Assembly (NCBI GenBank): GCA_965205545.1
Contig: OZ242170.1
Coordinates: 1,116,001 to 1,180,000, forward strand
DNA: 64,000 bases
DNA from: Bin55 sp965205545
GTDB taxonomy: Bacteria > Pseudomonadota > Gammaproteobacteria > Pseudomonadales > Azotimanducaceae
Direction: 5' to 3'
The notes under the pieces were generated by a model, which made no database searches, had not been told where the DNA came from, and was given only the letters and a program-made list of their open reading frames with translations. Shown here piece by piece: positions 1-9,386 of this stretch (positions are counted from its first letter, which is position 1; the number at the start of each line of letters is the position of its first letter). The translations under genes and the position numbers were made by a program.

Positions 1-422
1 ATTCGCGCGTCCATTGCAAACGGAAGGTCATTCGCAACGAATTGATCCAATGCCTCAATCATCCGCCACATCAGCGGGGTGATGTTCCTTTGGATGCTGG
101 TAACTTCCTCGATCGACTTCTTCAGCCTTGCAATCTTGTCATCCTGCTTGTTGACGACTAACTGAACTTGTCGGTTGTAAACCTTTTGTCCGTCAATCTC
201 CTTCAACTTGAGCTGGTACTCGCTATAGATTTCAGAGCGTTCATCATCAAGTTCGTCAATCTTCGCTTGAGTCTCTGCTGCATCCTCGTTGAGCGCTTGC
301 GCAACTATGAAGAGGTCCTCGATCGGTGTTTGTGCCGCGACAACCACACCCGCCACAATCACCAGCGCGGCAAGTAGCAGGGGAAGCTTTTGGCTCGAAT
401 ATTTGTTTGAGTATTGGGTCAT
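1..422 (-). CDS. DUF3450 family protein (5' part, runs off left edge)
   Basis: The reading frame opens with ATG at 422 after an AGGAG ribosome binding site (428-432) and stays open to the window edge, giving about 140 residues. Residues 12-30 are a hydrophobic signal peptide or anchor ending in AAQT. Residues 40-110 are rich in Glu, Lys, Asp and Gln and look like a long coiled coil. The end reads PLMWRMIEALDQFV followed by NDLPF, which I recognise as the DUF3450 signature. DUF3450 proteins are periplasmic and usually head operons with ExbB-, ExbD- and TonB-like genes for energised outer-membrane transport; that operon would lie beyond the left edge (inference). The C-terminal half is not visible. 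Confidence 0.75.
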   Translation of the reverse strand, partial: MTQYSNKYSSQKLPLLLAALVIVAGVVVAAQTPIEDLFIVAQALNEDAAETQAKIDELDDERSEIYSEYQLKLKEIDGQKVYNRQVQLVVNKQDDKIARLKKSIEEVTSIQRNITPLMWRMIEALDQFVANDLPFAMDAR

Positions 423-733
423 GTTGACTCCTACGCCCTCACTTAGTGTCCCTCTAAGACAATAGACCACTTGGTGCCGCATCCGTTAGAGAACGGCGCT
501 GCGAATTCCTTGCCCTCACAAGCGGTTTCCGCTAACGCAATGCAAGCCTTTTGTAGTCTAGCTGTTTGCTCTTGTCAATTCGACTAAACATCTATTCCCC
601 TCCCAAAGTTTAGGAAACCGAAATCTGTGTTTTCTTCTGCCAATGCGAATTGACATTACTATTTTGGCACATACGACAATCAATTCAATAGTTGCTGCAA
701 AAAAATATCGTCGATTCGACCGTGTAGCTTCAC
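423..733. other. Intergenic region with leader hairpins, no gene seen
   Basis: No convincing coding region was found in these 311 bases. Besides the candidate promoter at 550-578, the predicted DUF3450 leader contains two short inverted repeats: CCGTT/AACGG (483-487 with 492-496) and AGCGG/CCGCT with a three-base loop (521-525 with 529-533). They could shape or stabilise the leader. The rest, towards the dienelactone hydrolase stop, is AT-rich with no recognisable feature. Confidence 0.4.
550..578 (-). promoter_or_regulatory. Candidate sigma-70 promoter of the DUF3450 gene
   Basis: Read on the minus strand, a perfect -35 TTGACA (578-573) is separated by 17 bases from a -10 TACAAA (555-550). 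A start near 543 would give a leader of about 120 bases before the ATG at 422. Prediction from sequence only. Confidence 0.45.
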
Positions 734-1408
734 TTATGCGGCTACATTGTTTTCAAGAAACGCGACGGTTCTTTGTCGGGCAAGCGATGCCGATTCGGAG
801 TCGTAGGAATCCCGATGGTCGCAGTTGAAACCGTGGTCTGCCGGATAGGTGTAGATTTCTGCTTCCGGCACAAAGTTTCCAATCGCTTCAACGTCAGACA
901 ACGGGATCATCGAGTCCTTTTCTCCAAAGTGCATCATCATGGGGCAACTCGGTTGCTGACTCAATTCATTCGAAATGCCGCCGCCGTAATACACCACGGC
1001 TGCTGACAGTCCGCGCAACTGGCAGGCCGAGAGCCAGCTCAGCAACCCACCGTAGCAGTAGCCAACGATCCCTACATTGCCGTATTTGCCGATTTCCTCA
1101 ATGGCGGCTTGCAAGTCGACTAGAACGAGGTCGCGGTCGACCTGCGAAAAAGCCAGTTTCAGTCCTTCCGCCATATCGTCCGAGCCATACCCTAGCTCGA
1201 CATCGCGACGTGCTCGATCGAATATCTGCGGAGCCAGAGCTGCATAGCCTTCACTCGCGAAACCATCTACGACTTCCCGTATATGTTCGTTGACGCCGAA
1301 TATCTCCTGAATGACAACCACGGAACCTCGTGGATCTCCCTGGGGCAACGACTCGTAAGCGTTAACGGTGTGTCCATCCATGGCGCGAAGTTGTCTCTTG
1401 ATGCCCAC
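734..1408 (-). CDS. Dienelactone hydrolase family protein
   Basis: A 224-residue alpha/beta hydrolase of the dienelactone hydrolase family. These enzymes hydrolyse lactones such as dienelactone in chlorocatechol breakdown, though many members have other ester or lactone substrates. The family triad is visible: Cys118 in GYCYGG, Asp165 in GEKDSMIP and His192 in DHGFNC. The conserved Glu of the QEIFG segment near residue 35 is also present. The length is close to the usual 230-240. Translation starts at GTG (1406-1408) with GGGAG upstream. It is divergent from phoB across about 140 bases and has no catabolic neighbours, so the substrate cannot be assigned. Confidence 0.85.
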   Translation of the reverse strand: MGIKRQLRAMDGHTVNAYESLPQGDPRGSVVVIQEIFGVNEHIREVVDGFASEGYAALAPQIFDRARRDVELGYGSDDMAEGLKLAFSQVDRDLVLVDLQAAIEEIGKYGNVGIVGYCYGGLLSWLSACQLRGLSAAVVYYGGGISNELSQQPSCPMMMHFGEKDSMIPLSDVEAIGNFVPEAEIYTYPADHGFNCDHRDSYDSESASLARQRTVAFLENNVAA

Positions 1409-1499
1409 TCAATTGCTCCCAGTTCATCAACCCGTAGTCGCATTGTAGAAGAGCGATATTGCAAAATTGTGATCCGCATGCCTCTTGTCTTTAACAAAA

Positions 1500-1518
1500 C
1501 GGTCATAGTTTTTGTTAT
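1500..1518 (+). promoter_or_regulatory. Possible degenerate Pho box upstream of phoB
   Basis: CGGTCAT (1500-1506) and TTGTTAT (1512-1518) each resemble the PhoB half-site CTGTCAT. Their spacing is 12 rather than the usual 11 bases. The site lies 33 bases before the phoB start, where autoregulation would be expected. The match is weak. Confidence 0.22.
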
Positions 1519-1550
1519 TAATGTGCTAACTCTTTCGACTATCGAATGCC

Positions 1551-2249
1551 ATGGTCGCCAATTCAATTCTCGTCGTTGAAGACGAACCTGACATTCGTGA
1601 ACTGTTGAGGTTTACTTTGCACCGAGCGCAGTTTCAGGTGAATCCGGTTGCTGATGCAGAGGAAGCCATGCGAGTGCTCGAAGGACCACTGCCCTCCCTT
1701 GCAGTGATTGACTGGATGCTTCCAGGCATGAGCGGCATTGAGTTGTCCAAGCGGATTCGCGAAGATTCTGTGACTAAAGATCTACCAATAATCATCCTGA
1801 CAGCGCGGAGCGAAGAGACCGACAAGCTTCAAGGTTTTGGGCACGGTGTTGACGACTACATAACCAAACCGTTTTCGCCTCGTGAATTGGTTGCCCGAAT
1901 ACGCGCACTACTGCGTCGCGCAGGCCACCCAAGCAACGGGAACCTCAGCATTGGTGGCATAGACTTGGACACCATTGCACACACGGTTTCTATTGGCGGC
2001 AACCTAGTACATCTCAGGCCCACCGAATATCGGCTGCTTGAGATCATGATGCGCCATCCAAATCGCGCCTTTCAGCGAAGCCAACTTCTGGATCAGGTAT
2101 GGGGCAGAAGCGTATACGTGGACGAGCGGACTGTCGATGTCCACGTCCTGCGCTTGCGAAACGCACTGAAGCCATTCAATCGTCACAACTTGATCAAGAC
2201 CGTCCGGGGAGTAGGCTATCGACTTGACAGCGAAAGCATGACTGCGTGA
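1551..2249 (+). CDS. phoB: Phosphate regulon response regulator PhoB
   Basis: A 232-residue OmpR-family response regulator. The receiver domain (about 5-120) has the acidic cluster EDEP near residue 10, the phosphoacceptor Asp54 in VIDWMLPGMSG and the conserved Lys in YITKPFSPREL. The C-terminal winged helix (about 132-228) carries the PhoB-like stretch RPTEYRLLEIMMRHP and ends in VRGVGYRL. When phosphorylated by PhoR it binds Pho boxes and activates phosphate-starvation genes. It is the first gene of phoB-phoR-pstSCAB-phoU and overlaps phoR by three bases, so the pair is translationally coupled. A weak Pho-box-like repeat lies upstream. Confidence 0.96.
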   Translation: MVANSILVVEDEPDIRELLRFTLHRAQFQVNPVADAEEAMRVLEGPLPSLAVIDWMLPGMSGIELSKRIREDSVTKDLPIIILTARSEETDKLQGFGHGVDDYITKPFSPRELVARIRALLRRAGHPSNGNLSIGGIDLDTIAHTVSIGGNLVHLRPTEYRLLEIMMRHPNRAFQRSQLLDQVWGRSVYVDERTVDVHVLRLRNALKPFNRHNLIKTVRGVGYRLDSESMTA

Positions 2250-3538
2250 ACCTCACCTCGCCTGTCGCAACTGCTTTAGTTGTAGCCTTTCTGCTAATTG
2301 TGGGTGGTTTGTTCCAAGCCTGGGGCTTGATGGCAACCTTGGCGATCGCCGTCGTCTTTGCGTCCTATCTGTGGAGTTTGCACGAATCGAGACGGTTCCG
2401 TTTATGGGCTGAAAAACCAATAGTTTCTCCAGCCGAATCCCTGGGTAGTTGGTATGAACCGGCTCGAGAGATCCATAGCAAGTTAACGCGCTCGCGATTT
2501 CGCAACCGCAGGCTAGCGGATCTGGCCCGCAAGTACCGCAACTCCTCTGACTCGATTCCCGACGCTTGGGTCGTTCTCAACCAACAAATGATCATCGAAG
2601 CTGTAAATCATGCCGCCAGACCGTTGCTCGGTCTCACGCACACCGATGTGGGCCGACCCATCTTCGCTCTTATACGGAATCCTGAGATTCAGCAATTGCT
2701 AGACGAAAGCGACAGCCAGGTCAACGTTGTTGAAATCTCTGCGCCAACCGAAGAGCATGTTCGGCTTGAGTTAAGACTGATTCGGGTAAGTTCCGACCAG
2801 AACATTCTCATTGCACGAGATGTGAGCGAGCTGAATCGCCTTCTTTCGATGCGGCAAGACTTCATCGCGAACGTCTCACACGAACTTCGTTCGCCTCTGA
2901 CTGTGCTAATTGGCTACATTGAGTCTATATACGAGGGCGATCTCGATCAGGAGACGTTGCGGGACATTATTTTTCGCCTTAATTCGCCAGCTCAACGCAT
3001 GAAATCATTGGTCGACGATCTGCTTATGCTGACTCGATTGGAATCGTCGCCCGAGCCTGAGCTGGAAGCGTTGGCACGCATTGACGGTGCCAATTTAATT
3101 GTTGGAATCGCCCAAGAGGCCGAATCCTTGAAGGATGAAAATCACGAATTGATCCTTCATTTGGAGAGGGACCTGTCCGTGACGGCAGTTGGCGATGAAC
3201 TGCATAGCGCGATCATGAACCTGCTCACAAATGCCATTCGCTATAGCCCGGAAGGTGGATCCATTCATGTCAAATGGCATAGAGTGAACGAAGGAGCAAG
3301 ATTTGAGGTTAGTGACGAAGGGGTCGGTATTGCTTCCGAGCACATCCCGCGAATTACCGAACGGTTCTACCGTGTGGATCCGGCAAGTTCCCGCACCAAA
3401 GGTGGAACCGGGCTGGGATTGGCGATTGTGAAGCATGTATTGCGACGGCATCAGTCATCGCTGCAAGTCGATAGTAAGCCTGGAGTGGGGAGTACCTTCC
3501 ACTTCGACCTCCCAAGTGTGGACAGCAAGGAGCCCTAG
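2246..3538 (+). CDS. phoR: Phosphate regulon sensor kinase PhoR
   Basis: A 430-residue membrane histidine kinase. It starts at GTG (2246) overlapping the phoB stop. Two hydrophobic segments (about 7-25 and 28-45) form a hairpin anchor without a large periplasmic domain, as in other PhoR proteins. A PAS-like region follows (about 100-190). The phosphorylated histidine is His212 in SHELRSPL, and the ATPase domain shows the N box (LLTNAIRYSPEGG), DEGVGI and GGTGLGLAIVKHVL. PhoR phosphorylates PhoB when the Pst transporter signals low phosphate through PhoU. The pstS start lies only one base after its stop. Confidence 0.95.
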   Translation: MNLTSPVATALVVAFLLIVGGLFQAWGLMATLAIAVVFASYLWSLHESRRFRLWAEKPIVSPAESLGSWYEPAREIHSKLTRSRFRNRRLADLARKYRNSSDSIPDAWVVLNQQMIIEAVNHAARPLLGLTHTDVGRPIFALIRNPEIQQLLDESDSQVNVVEISAPTEEHVRLELRLIRVSSDQNILIARDVSELNRLLSMRQDFIANVSHELRSPLTVLIGYIESIYEGDLDQETLRDIIFRLNSPAQRMKSLVDDLLMLTRLESSPEPELEALARIDGANLIVGIAQEAESLKDENHELILHLERDLSVTAVGDELHSAIMNLLTNAIRYSPEGGSIHVKWHRVNEGARFEVSDEGVGIASEHIPRITERFYRVDPASSRTKGGTGLGLAIVKHVLRRHQSSLQVDSKPGVGSTFHFDLPSVDSKEP

Positions 3539-3539
3539 T

Positions 3540-4508
3540 GTGAAATGGTCCTTTTCAATCCCGTTGGCAGCAGCAATTTTGCTTACAGCTTCGCCAGCAA
3601 ATTGTGAAGACGAACAAGAACTGCGAAACTACGAACGCGTTAGCGGAGTAGCGGGAAGTCTCTCCAGCGTCGGGTCAGACACGCTTGCAAACTTGATGAC
3701 TCTATGGACCGAGGCGTTCGAGAACTTCTACCCGAATGTGAACATTCAGGTGCAGGCAGCAGGCTCGGCAACAGCACCAACCGCCTTGACAGAGGGGGTC
3801 GCCAACTTTGGACCGATGAGCCGCCGAATGAAGGACAAGGAAATTGAAGCATTTGAAGCACGGTTTGGATACAAGCCTTTGCCAATACGTGTCGCAATCG
3901 ACGCGTTAGCCGTATACGTCAATAAAGACAATCCGATACAGTCATTGACCGTGGACCAAGTGGATGCAATTTTCTCTTCTACACGAAGATGTGGCTATCC
4001 TCGCGACATACGAGTCTGGGGCGACTTGGGACTTGAGGGATCCTGGGAAAGGCGCCCGCTACAGCTTTACGGTAGAAACTCCGTATCAGGCACATACGGG
4101 TACTTTAAGCAAGCCGCCCTGTGTTCAGGAGACTTCAAGAACACCGTCAACGAGCAACCGGGTTCGGCATCGGTCGTACAAGCGGTCACAGCGTCTCTCA
4201 ACGGCATTGGATATTCGGGTGTCGGCTATGTAACGTCTGGTGTGCGGTCAGTAGCCATCGCTGAAGTTGAAGGAGACCCGCCAGTAGAAGCCAATGTGGA
4301 AACCGCATCTGATGGTTCATACCCATTTACGCGCTATTTATATCTTTATGTGAACAAAAAACCGGATACGCCGCTGCCGCCTATGGAACGAGAATTCCTA
4401 ACGCTGGTTCTTTCGCAACAGGGTCAGGAAATTGTTGAGAAGGACGGGTATGTCCCCCTTTCGCCCAAACTAGCAGATCGGGAGCTCCAACGCATTTCTA
4501 ACGAATGA
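3540..4508 (+). CDS. pstS: Phosphate-binding periplasmic protein PstS
   Basis: The 322-residue phosphate-binding protein of the Pst ABC transporter. I place the start at GTG 3540, just after the phoR stop, because this gives a clean signal peptide (Lys, then a hydrophobic core, ending near ANCEDE at residues 20-25). The longer upstream frame only re-reads phoR. The phosphate-binding loop with VGSDTL near residue 43 and the RNSVSGTYGYF segment are family hallmarks. There is no lipobox Cys in the expected position, so it should be soluble in the periplasm. It is followed by pstC after 27 bases. Confidence 0.93.
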   Translation: MKWSFSIPLAAAILLTASPANCEDEQELRNYERVSGVAGSLSSVGSDTLANLMTLWTEAFENFYPNVNIQVQAAGSATAPTALTEGVANFGPMSRRMKDKEIEAFEARFGYKPLPIRVAIDALAVYVNKDNPIQSLTVDQVDAIFSSTRRCGYPRDIRVWGDLGLEGSWERRPLQLYGRNSVSGTYGYFKQAALCSGDFKNTVNEQPGSASVVQAVTASLNGIGYSGVGYVTSGVRSVAIAEVEGDPPVEANVETASDGSYPFTRYLYLYVNKKPDTPLPPMEREFLTLVLSQQGQEIVEKDGYVPLSPKLADRELQRISNE

Positions 4509-4535
4509 ACTCTCCTAGCATCCGAGGAAAGTCGC

Positions 4536-6743
4536 TTGACTGATATGCCCGCAACCGCCTTGCCCGGTGTTTCGCGCCGGCGCGTGTGGGTCAACACGGC
4601 AACCAAGCGTATAGTTGCCGCCGGAGGAATCGCCGTGATTTGCGCAATAGCGCTAATCATCGGCTACCTGTTGTGGGTTGTTTTACCGATGTTGGCGCCC
4701 GCAAGCATCAAGTTGCATTCAAGTCATGACCTTGGGTTGGAGACGGCATTGCACGTGGTCAGCGACGATCGGTTCGAAACGGTCACGATCATCCGCTCCG
4801 ACGGACAGGTGGAGTTTCGAAACACAGAAGGCTTCGAAACTGTCGACGAGGTCAAGTTGGTCGGCGTGGATCTTGAGTCCGTAAAACCTATCTTCCCAAC
4901 TGGCGACTCCTTTGCCGCGCTTACAGCTGAGAATGATCTAGTCTTCTTTAAGGTGTCTCATTCGATTCGTTTCGATGAAGGCGACAGGCGTCGCATCGAA
5001 AACCGCGCTGAGTTGCTGTTCGAGGCTTCAGCGGTTGCTCTTGTGGATGTTGTGGATCACGATGTGTACCGCGGCAATACAAAGCTGCGGGTTGCCACCT
5101 TGGCTAACGACGGCACGATCACGATTCTTGAGTATGACGAAGTAGAAGACAGCTTTGCATTGGAGGAGCCAAGACAACTCGAGATTGAGCCATGGGGACG
5201 AAACGCCAAAGATATTCAATTCCTTTGGGGACCCCGCGGTCGCTGGCTCTATGAGATCGACCAGTCTACCGGCGAATATCGACTTATCGACGTCGCATCC
5301 ATCCGCCGTTTTCGCATCGAGGCCGAAGGATCGTTTGTTGGTCCAAACGATAGCTTCCTATTGGCAACTCCCGTGCTCGGTAGGTATTCCTTCCTTGTAG
5401 CAAACCAGTCTGGACTACTCGACCACTGGTCTCTTGGGCCAACACCTGAAGGATCGGACTTTCGCAAGATTCGTGAGTTCAAATTCTCCTCTCCTATTGG
5501 AAAGGTGGTGACTGAACACAGACGAAAGGGATTCCTTGCGATTGATCGAACGGGTAGCGCCCATCTTGGCTATACAACGTCCCGCCGAATACTAACTTCT
5601 ACATCTATCGGCGAGATTCCAAGAATTGTCGATTTCTCACCCAGAGGAGACAGACTTGTGGCGATCGGCTCCGCTTCAATCGATGTCTACAAAGTCTCCA
5701 ACAAGCACCCAGAGATCTCGTGGTCAACGCTTTGGGGTAAGGTCTGGTACGAAGGCTACGAAGAACCTGTGTATAGCTGGCAGAGCTCATCTGCGGACAC
5801 CGACTTCGAGCCTAAATTCTCGCTCCAGCCACTTCTCTTTGGAACTATCAAGGCAGCCTTCTATGCCATGCTGATCGCCACCCCATTAGCGATTATGGGT
5901 GCCATATACACGGCGATGTTCATGTCGCCTGGCATGCGCAATTGGATCAAGCCCGGCATTGAGATCATGGCAGCTTTGCCAACGGTCATACTTGGCTTCC
6001 TTGCGGGACTGTGGCTAGCACCGATCGTGGAGAAGCATTTGACGTCGGTGCTGCTTTTGTTCATTGTGCTGCCAATTGGAGTGTTTCTTTTTGCACTCAT
6101 CTTTCAGCTTCTTCCGCGCACAATCAGCAAACGATTTGACGGCTGGTTTGCAGCGCTAACAATTCCCCTACTTGTGCTTCTGGCGTACGTGACCATCAAC
6201 AACGATGCTTGGATTTCGGACGTTATATTTGGGATGGATGCGAAGTTGTGGTTCTACGAGAAGGCAGGGATTGACTATGACCAACGCAACGCTCTGATCA
6301 TCGGATTGGCCATGGGTTTGGCTGTCATCCCCACAATCTTTTCGATTTCCGAAGACGCAATCTACGGAGTACCGCAGCATCTGGTCCAAGGTTCGCTGGC
6401 GCTTGGTGCTACCCAGTGGCAAACCTTGATTCGGGTCGTGTTGCTAACCGCGAGCCCTGGCATTTTCTCGGCGGTCATGATTGGTCTTGGACGGGCCGTC
6501 GGCGAGACCATGATCGTGCTCATGGCGACCGGAAACACGCCCATCATGGACTTCAATATTTTCGAAGGAATGCGCACTTTCGCGGCCAATATAGCCGTTG
6601 AGATGCCCGAGTCGGAAGTTGGCTCAACGCACTTTCGAATCCTCTTTCTAACGGCATTCGTCTTGTTCGTTCTCACTTTTCTCTTCAATACGATTGCCGA
6701 AGTCGTGCGGCACCGCTTAAGAAAGCGTTATGGAAACCTCTAA
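4536..6743 (+). CDS. pstC: Phosphate ABC transporter permease PstC, long form
   Basis: Permease subunit of the phosphate transporter, 735 residues against about 320 in E. coli. TTG at 4536 is the start, supported by GAGGAAA at 4524-4530. One membrane helix (about 28-52) is followed by a roughly 380-residue extracytoplasmic region made mostly of short beta-strand-like blocks (about 60-430). Then come the usual permease helices (about 440-735), with the EAA loop GSLALGATQWQTLIRVVL at about residue 619. Large inserts of this type are known in Pseudomonas- and Vibrio-type PstC. The role of the insert is unknown; it may sense or dock PstS (inference). It overlaps pstA by 14 bases. Confidence 0.93.
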   Translation: MTDMPATALPGVSRRRVWVNTATKRIVAAGGIAVICAIALIIGYLLWVVLPMLAPASIKLHSSHDLGLETALHVVSDDRFETVTIIRSDGQVEFRNTEGFETVDEVKLVGVDLESVKPIFPTGDSFAALTAENDLVFFKVSHSIRFDEGDRRRIENRAELLFEASAVALVDVVDHDVYRGNTKLRVATLANDGTITILEYDEVEDSFALEEPRQLEIEPWGRNAKDIQFLWGPRGRWLYEIDQSTGEYRLIDVASIRRFRIEAEGSFVGPNDSFLLATPVLGRYSFLVANQSGLLDHWSLGPTPEGSDFRKIREFKFSSPIGKVVTEHRRKGFLAIDRTGSAHLGYTTSRRILTSTSIGEIPRIVDFSPRGDRLVAIGSASIDVYKVSNKHPEISWSTLWGKVWYEGYEEPVYSWQSSSADTDFEPKFSLQPLLFGTIKAAFYAMLIATPLAIMGAIYTAMFMSPGMRNWIKPGIEIMAALPTVILGFLAGLWLAPIVEKHLTSVLLLFIVLPIGVFLFALIFQLLPRTISKRFDGWFAALTIPLLVLLAYVTINNDAWISDVIFGMDAKLWFYEKAGIDYDQRNALIIGLAMGLAVIPTIFSISEDAIYGVPQHLVQGSLALGATQWQTLIRVVLLTASPGIFSAVMIGLGRAVGETMIVLMATGNTPIMDFNIFEGMRTFAANIAVEMPESEVGSTHFRILFLTAFVLFVLTFLFNTIAEVVRHRLRKRYGNL

Positions 6744-8511
6744 CAGGTCTCGTCGCCTTCCAAGCTTCCGGGTTCGACGCACTTCCTTGAGCGACTGGCT
6801 CAAATCCGGCGACCCATGGATATGGATGACTGCCTCCGCAGTCGGTGCCTGCATTGTTGCCGTGCTGGGACTCTTGGGACTAATTGCAGTAAACGGTTTA
6901 GCCCACTTTTGGCCAGCGGATGTGGTCTCTCTGCGTTACGAGAACACCTTCGGTGAGTTTGCTCTGGCAGGCGAAATCGTACAGCGTGAAACCATTGGCA
7001 GAGATCAGTTTCTCGAGGCGAATCCTGACTCAGAATACGTCGACGGTGTCGAATTCCAACGCTGGATGATCAAGTCCGGCAATAGAAAGTTCGATCCGCC
7101 GGATTTTCGTTGGATTTTCGAGAATGAAGTGGTAGAGCAACAGAAGAACGAAGAGATGATCGTTTTCGAGCGTGCGGAATGGGGCAATGCCTACGGCACG
7201 CTCGTAGCCATCACGGAACGCGGAGCGCAAATTGAGTCTTCCAACTCATGGATTGAACTTCAGGATCGCATAAGACGCGTCGGGCAGCTTCGCAACGAAG
7301 CGCACAAGATTCAAAAAGGGTCAATCAATCGAATCAACTACAAAATTGAGCAACTACGACTCGAAGAGCAACGACGCAACCTCAGAGAGGAGGAGAGAAT
7401 CGCGAAGTTGGAACGAAACCAGGATCGGCTTTCCCATTTGTCCGACGCGCAACGAACTGAGCTCCTCACATTCAAAATCGAGACCGCCGACTTGGAAGAG
7501 AAGCGAAGCAAACTCAATGACGAGTATGAACTCGAAGAGCTGCGGCTGAGGAGTATCCATGGGCAACTCGATAGAGACGAAATTGAGATCCGAATCGCCG
7601 ACGGTCGGATGGTCTCCATTCAATTGAAAGACATCATTAGAGCGTGGCAACCCAACAAGATGTCGATTGGACAGAAAATCGCCCACTACTTCTCAAGCAT
7701 TTGGATTTTCCTTTCTCAGGACTCGCGCGAAGCCAACACCGAAGGCGGTGTGTTTCCGGCACTTTTCGGTACCGTGCTCATGGTGCTGCTAATGTCGGTA
7801 TTGGTCACTCCCTTCGGAGTCATTGCAGCGCTCTACCTGCGGGAATATGCAAAACAAGGACCTTTTGTTCAATTGATACGCATTGCCGTCAACAATCTTG
7901 CCGGCGTTCCCTCAATTGTGTATGGCGTGTTTGGCTTGGGGTTCTTCATCTACCTAGTAGGAGGTTCGATTGACGATCTCTTCTTCAAGGCGGCGCAACC
8001 AGCACCTACATTTGGGACGCCAGGTCTCATGTGGGCATCGTTGACGTTGGCACTCCTGACTGTACCAGTGGTTATTGTCTCCACCGAGGAAGGGCTGACG
8101 CGGATTCCAAACGCTCTTCGGGAAGGCAGCCTGGCGTTGGGTGCAACCAAAGCTGAAACGTTGTTTCGTATCGTATTGCCCATGGCAAGTCCATCGATTC
8201 TCACGGGTGTAATCCTAGCTATAGCTAGAGCAGCTGGAGAAGTTGCTCCACTAATGCTCGTAGGCGTGGTGAAACTGGCACCAACATTGCCGATCGATGG
8301 AAACTTTCCCTTCCTTCACTTGGACCGCAAATTCATGCATTTGGGATTCCACATCTACGACGTAGGATTTCAAAGCCCGAATGTCGACGCTGCCAGACCG
8401 CTTGTATTTGCTACGGCATTGCTGCTCGTGCTGATAATCATTGCACTAAACCTAACCGCCATAACCTTGCGAAACCGACTTGAGGCACGTTACCGCGGTG
8501 CATTGGCCTGA
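6730..8511 (+). CDS. pstA: Phosphate ABC transporter permease PstA, long form with coiled coil
   Basis: Second permease of the phosphate transporter, 593 residues against about 300 in E. coli. After one membrane helix (about 32-56) there is an insert of about 270 residues. Residues about 175-275 of it are very rich in Glu, Arg, Leu and Gln and should form a long coiled coil. The permease part (about 340-593) carries the EAA loop SLALGATKAETLFRIVLP at about residue 466. The helix topology places the insert outside the inner membrane, like that of PstC, so the two extra domains may interact (inference). It overlaps pstC by 14 bases and pstB by one. Confidence 0.93.
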   Translation: METSNRSRRLPSFRVRRTSLSDWLKSGDPWIWMTASAVGACIVAVLGLLGLIAVNGLAHFWPADVVSLRYENTFGEFALAGEIVQRETIGRDQFLEANPDSEYVDGVEFQRWMIKSGNRKFDPPDFRWIFENEVVEQQKNEEMIVFERAEWGNAYGTLVAITERGAQIESSNSWIELQDRIRRVGQLRNEAHKIQKGSINRINYKIEQLRLEEQRRNLREEERIAKLERNQDRLSHLSDAQRTELLTFKIETADLEEKRSKLNDEYELEELRLRSIHGQLDRDEIEIRIADGRMVSIQLKDIIRAWQPNKMSIGQKIAHYFSSIWIFLSQDSREANTEGGVFPALFGTVLMVLLMSVLVTPFGVIAALYLREYAKQGPFVQLIRIAVNNLAGVPSIVYGVFGLGFFIYLVGGSIDDLFFKAAQPAPTFGTPGLMWASLTLALLTVPVVIVSTEEGLTRIPNALREGSLALGATKAETLFRIVLPMASPSILTGVILAIARAAGEVAPLMLVGVVKLAPTLPIDGNFPFLHLDRKFMHLGFHIYDVGFQSPNVDAARPLVFATALLLVLIIIALNLTAITLRNRLEARYRGALA

Positions 8512-9368
8512 TGAAAGATAGCGACCACAATATGCGCAATCAACGCGGCGTAAACCTCGATGCGACCATTGTTGAATCGACTGAAACTCTCGATCCGAAT
8601 GAACTGCCAGACGATGAAATCTGTCTGAACGTCTCAAACTTATCACTCCACTACAGCGACGCGATGGCGCTGAATGACATAAGCATGAGGATTCCACGGC
8701 AGCGGGTCACTGCACTGATTGGTCCTTCAGGCTGTGGAAAATCCACCCTGATTCGATGCTTCAATCGCATGAACGATTTGATCGACGGAGTGCGAATTCA
8801 AGGACGCATCGAGTTCGACGGCACCGAGATTCACGATCGAAACGTTGACGTGGCACAGCTTAGACGCCGAGTGGGCATGGTCTTCCAACGTCCCAATCCG
8901 TTTCCTAAATCAGTCTATGAGAATGTCGCGTACGGACTGCGACTGACGGAAAACCTGCCACGATCGGAGCTCGACGACCGCGTGGAGTGGGCACTCAAGA
9001 GCGCAGCCCTTTGGGAGGAGGTCGAGGGGCGCTTGAAAGAGTCGGCGCTAGGGTTGTCTGGAGGCCAACAACAGCGACTTGTTATAGCGCGTGCGGTTGC
9101 CGTCAAGCCAAGTGTGCTGTTGCTAGACGAACCCGCGTCAGCACTGGATCCCCTTTCAACTTTGAAGATTGAAGAGTTGATCGCACAGTTGAAATCCGAC
9201 TACACGATTGTGATCGTCACGCACAATATGCAGCAAGCCGCCCGTGTCTCAGACTACACTAGCTTCCTGTACCTTGGCGAACTGATCGAATTTGACAGCA
9301 CGGCAAACATATTCCTAAACCCAAGACAACAGCAGACAGAAGACTACATTACAGGAAGGTATGGTTAG
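8511..9368 (+). CDS. pstB: Phosphate ABC transporter ATPase PstB
   Basis: The 285-residue ATP-binding subunit. Walker A is GPSGCGKST at about residue 71. The signature is LSGGQQQR, Walker B is VLLLDEPASALDP, and the switch His lies in IVTHNMQQAARVSD. About 45 residues precede the ATPase core, somewhat longer than the E. coli protein, and ATGs a few codons inside could be alternative starts. The first ATG overlaps the pstA stop by one base, so coupling favours it. It powers phosphate import and takes part in signalling to PhoR. Confidence 0.95.
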   Translation: MKDSDHNMRNQRGVNLDATIVESTETLDPNELPDDEICLNVSNLSLHYSDAMALNDISMRIPRQRVTALIGPSGCGKSTLIRCFNRMNDLIDGVRIQGRIEFDGTEIHDRNVDVAQLRRRVGMVFQRPNPFPKSVYENVAYGLRLTENLPRSELDDRVEWALKSAALWEEVEGRLKESALGLSGGQQQRLVIARAVAVKPSVLLLDEPASALDPLSTLKIEELIAQLKSDYTIVIVTHNMQQAARVSDYTSFLYLGELIEFDSTANIFLNPRQQQTEDYITGRYG

Positions 9369-9386
9369 GGCTTAATATAGGTTGAC

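Noticed and set aside
562..579. Possible Pho box before the DUF3450 gene
   Set aside because: Repeat spacing is 10 rather than 11 and the half-sites match poorly; the bases are better explained as the -35 region of a minus-strand promoter.
3435..3539. Extended pstS start overlapping phoR
   Set aside because: The extra residues are an out-of-frame reading of phoR; GTG 3540 gives a proper signal peptide.
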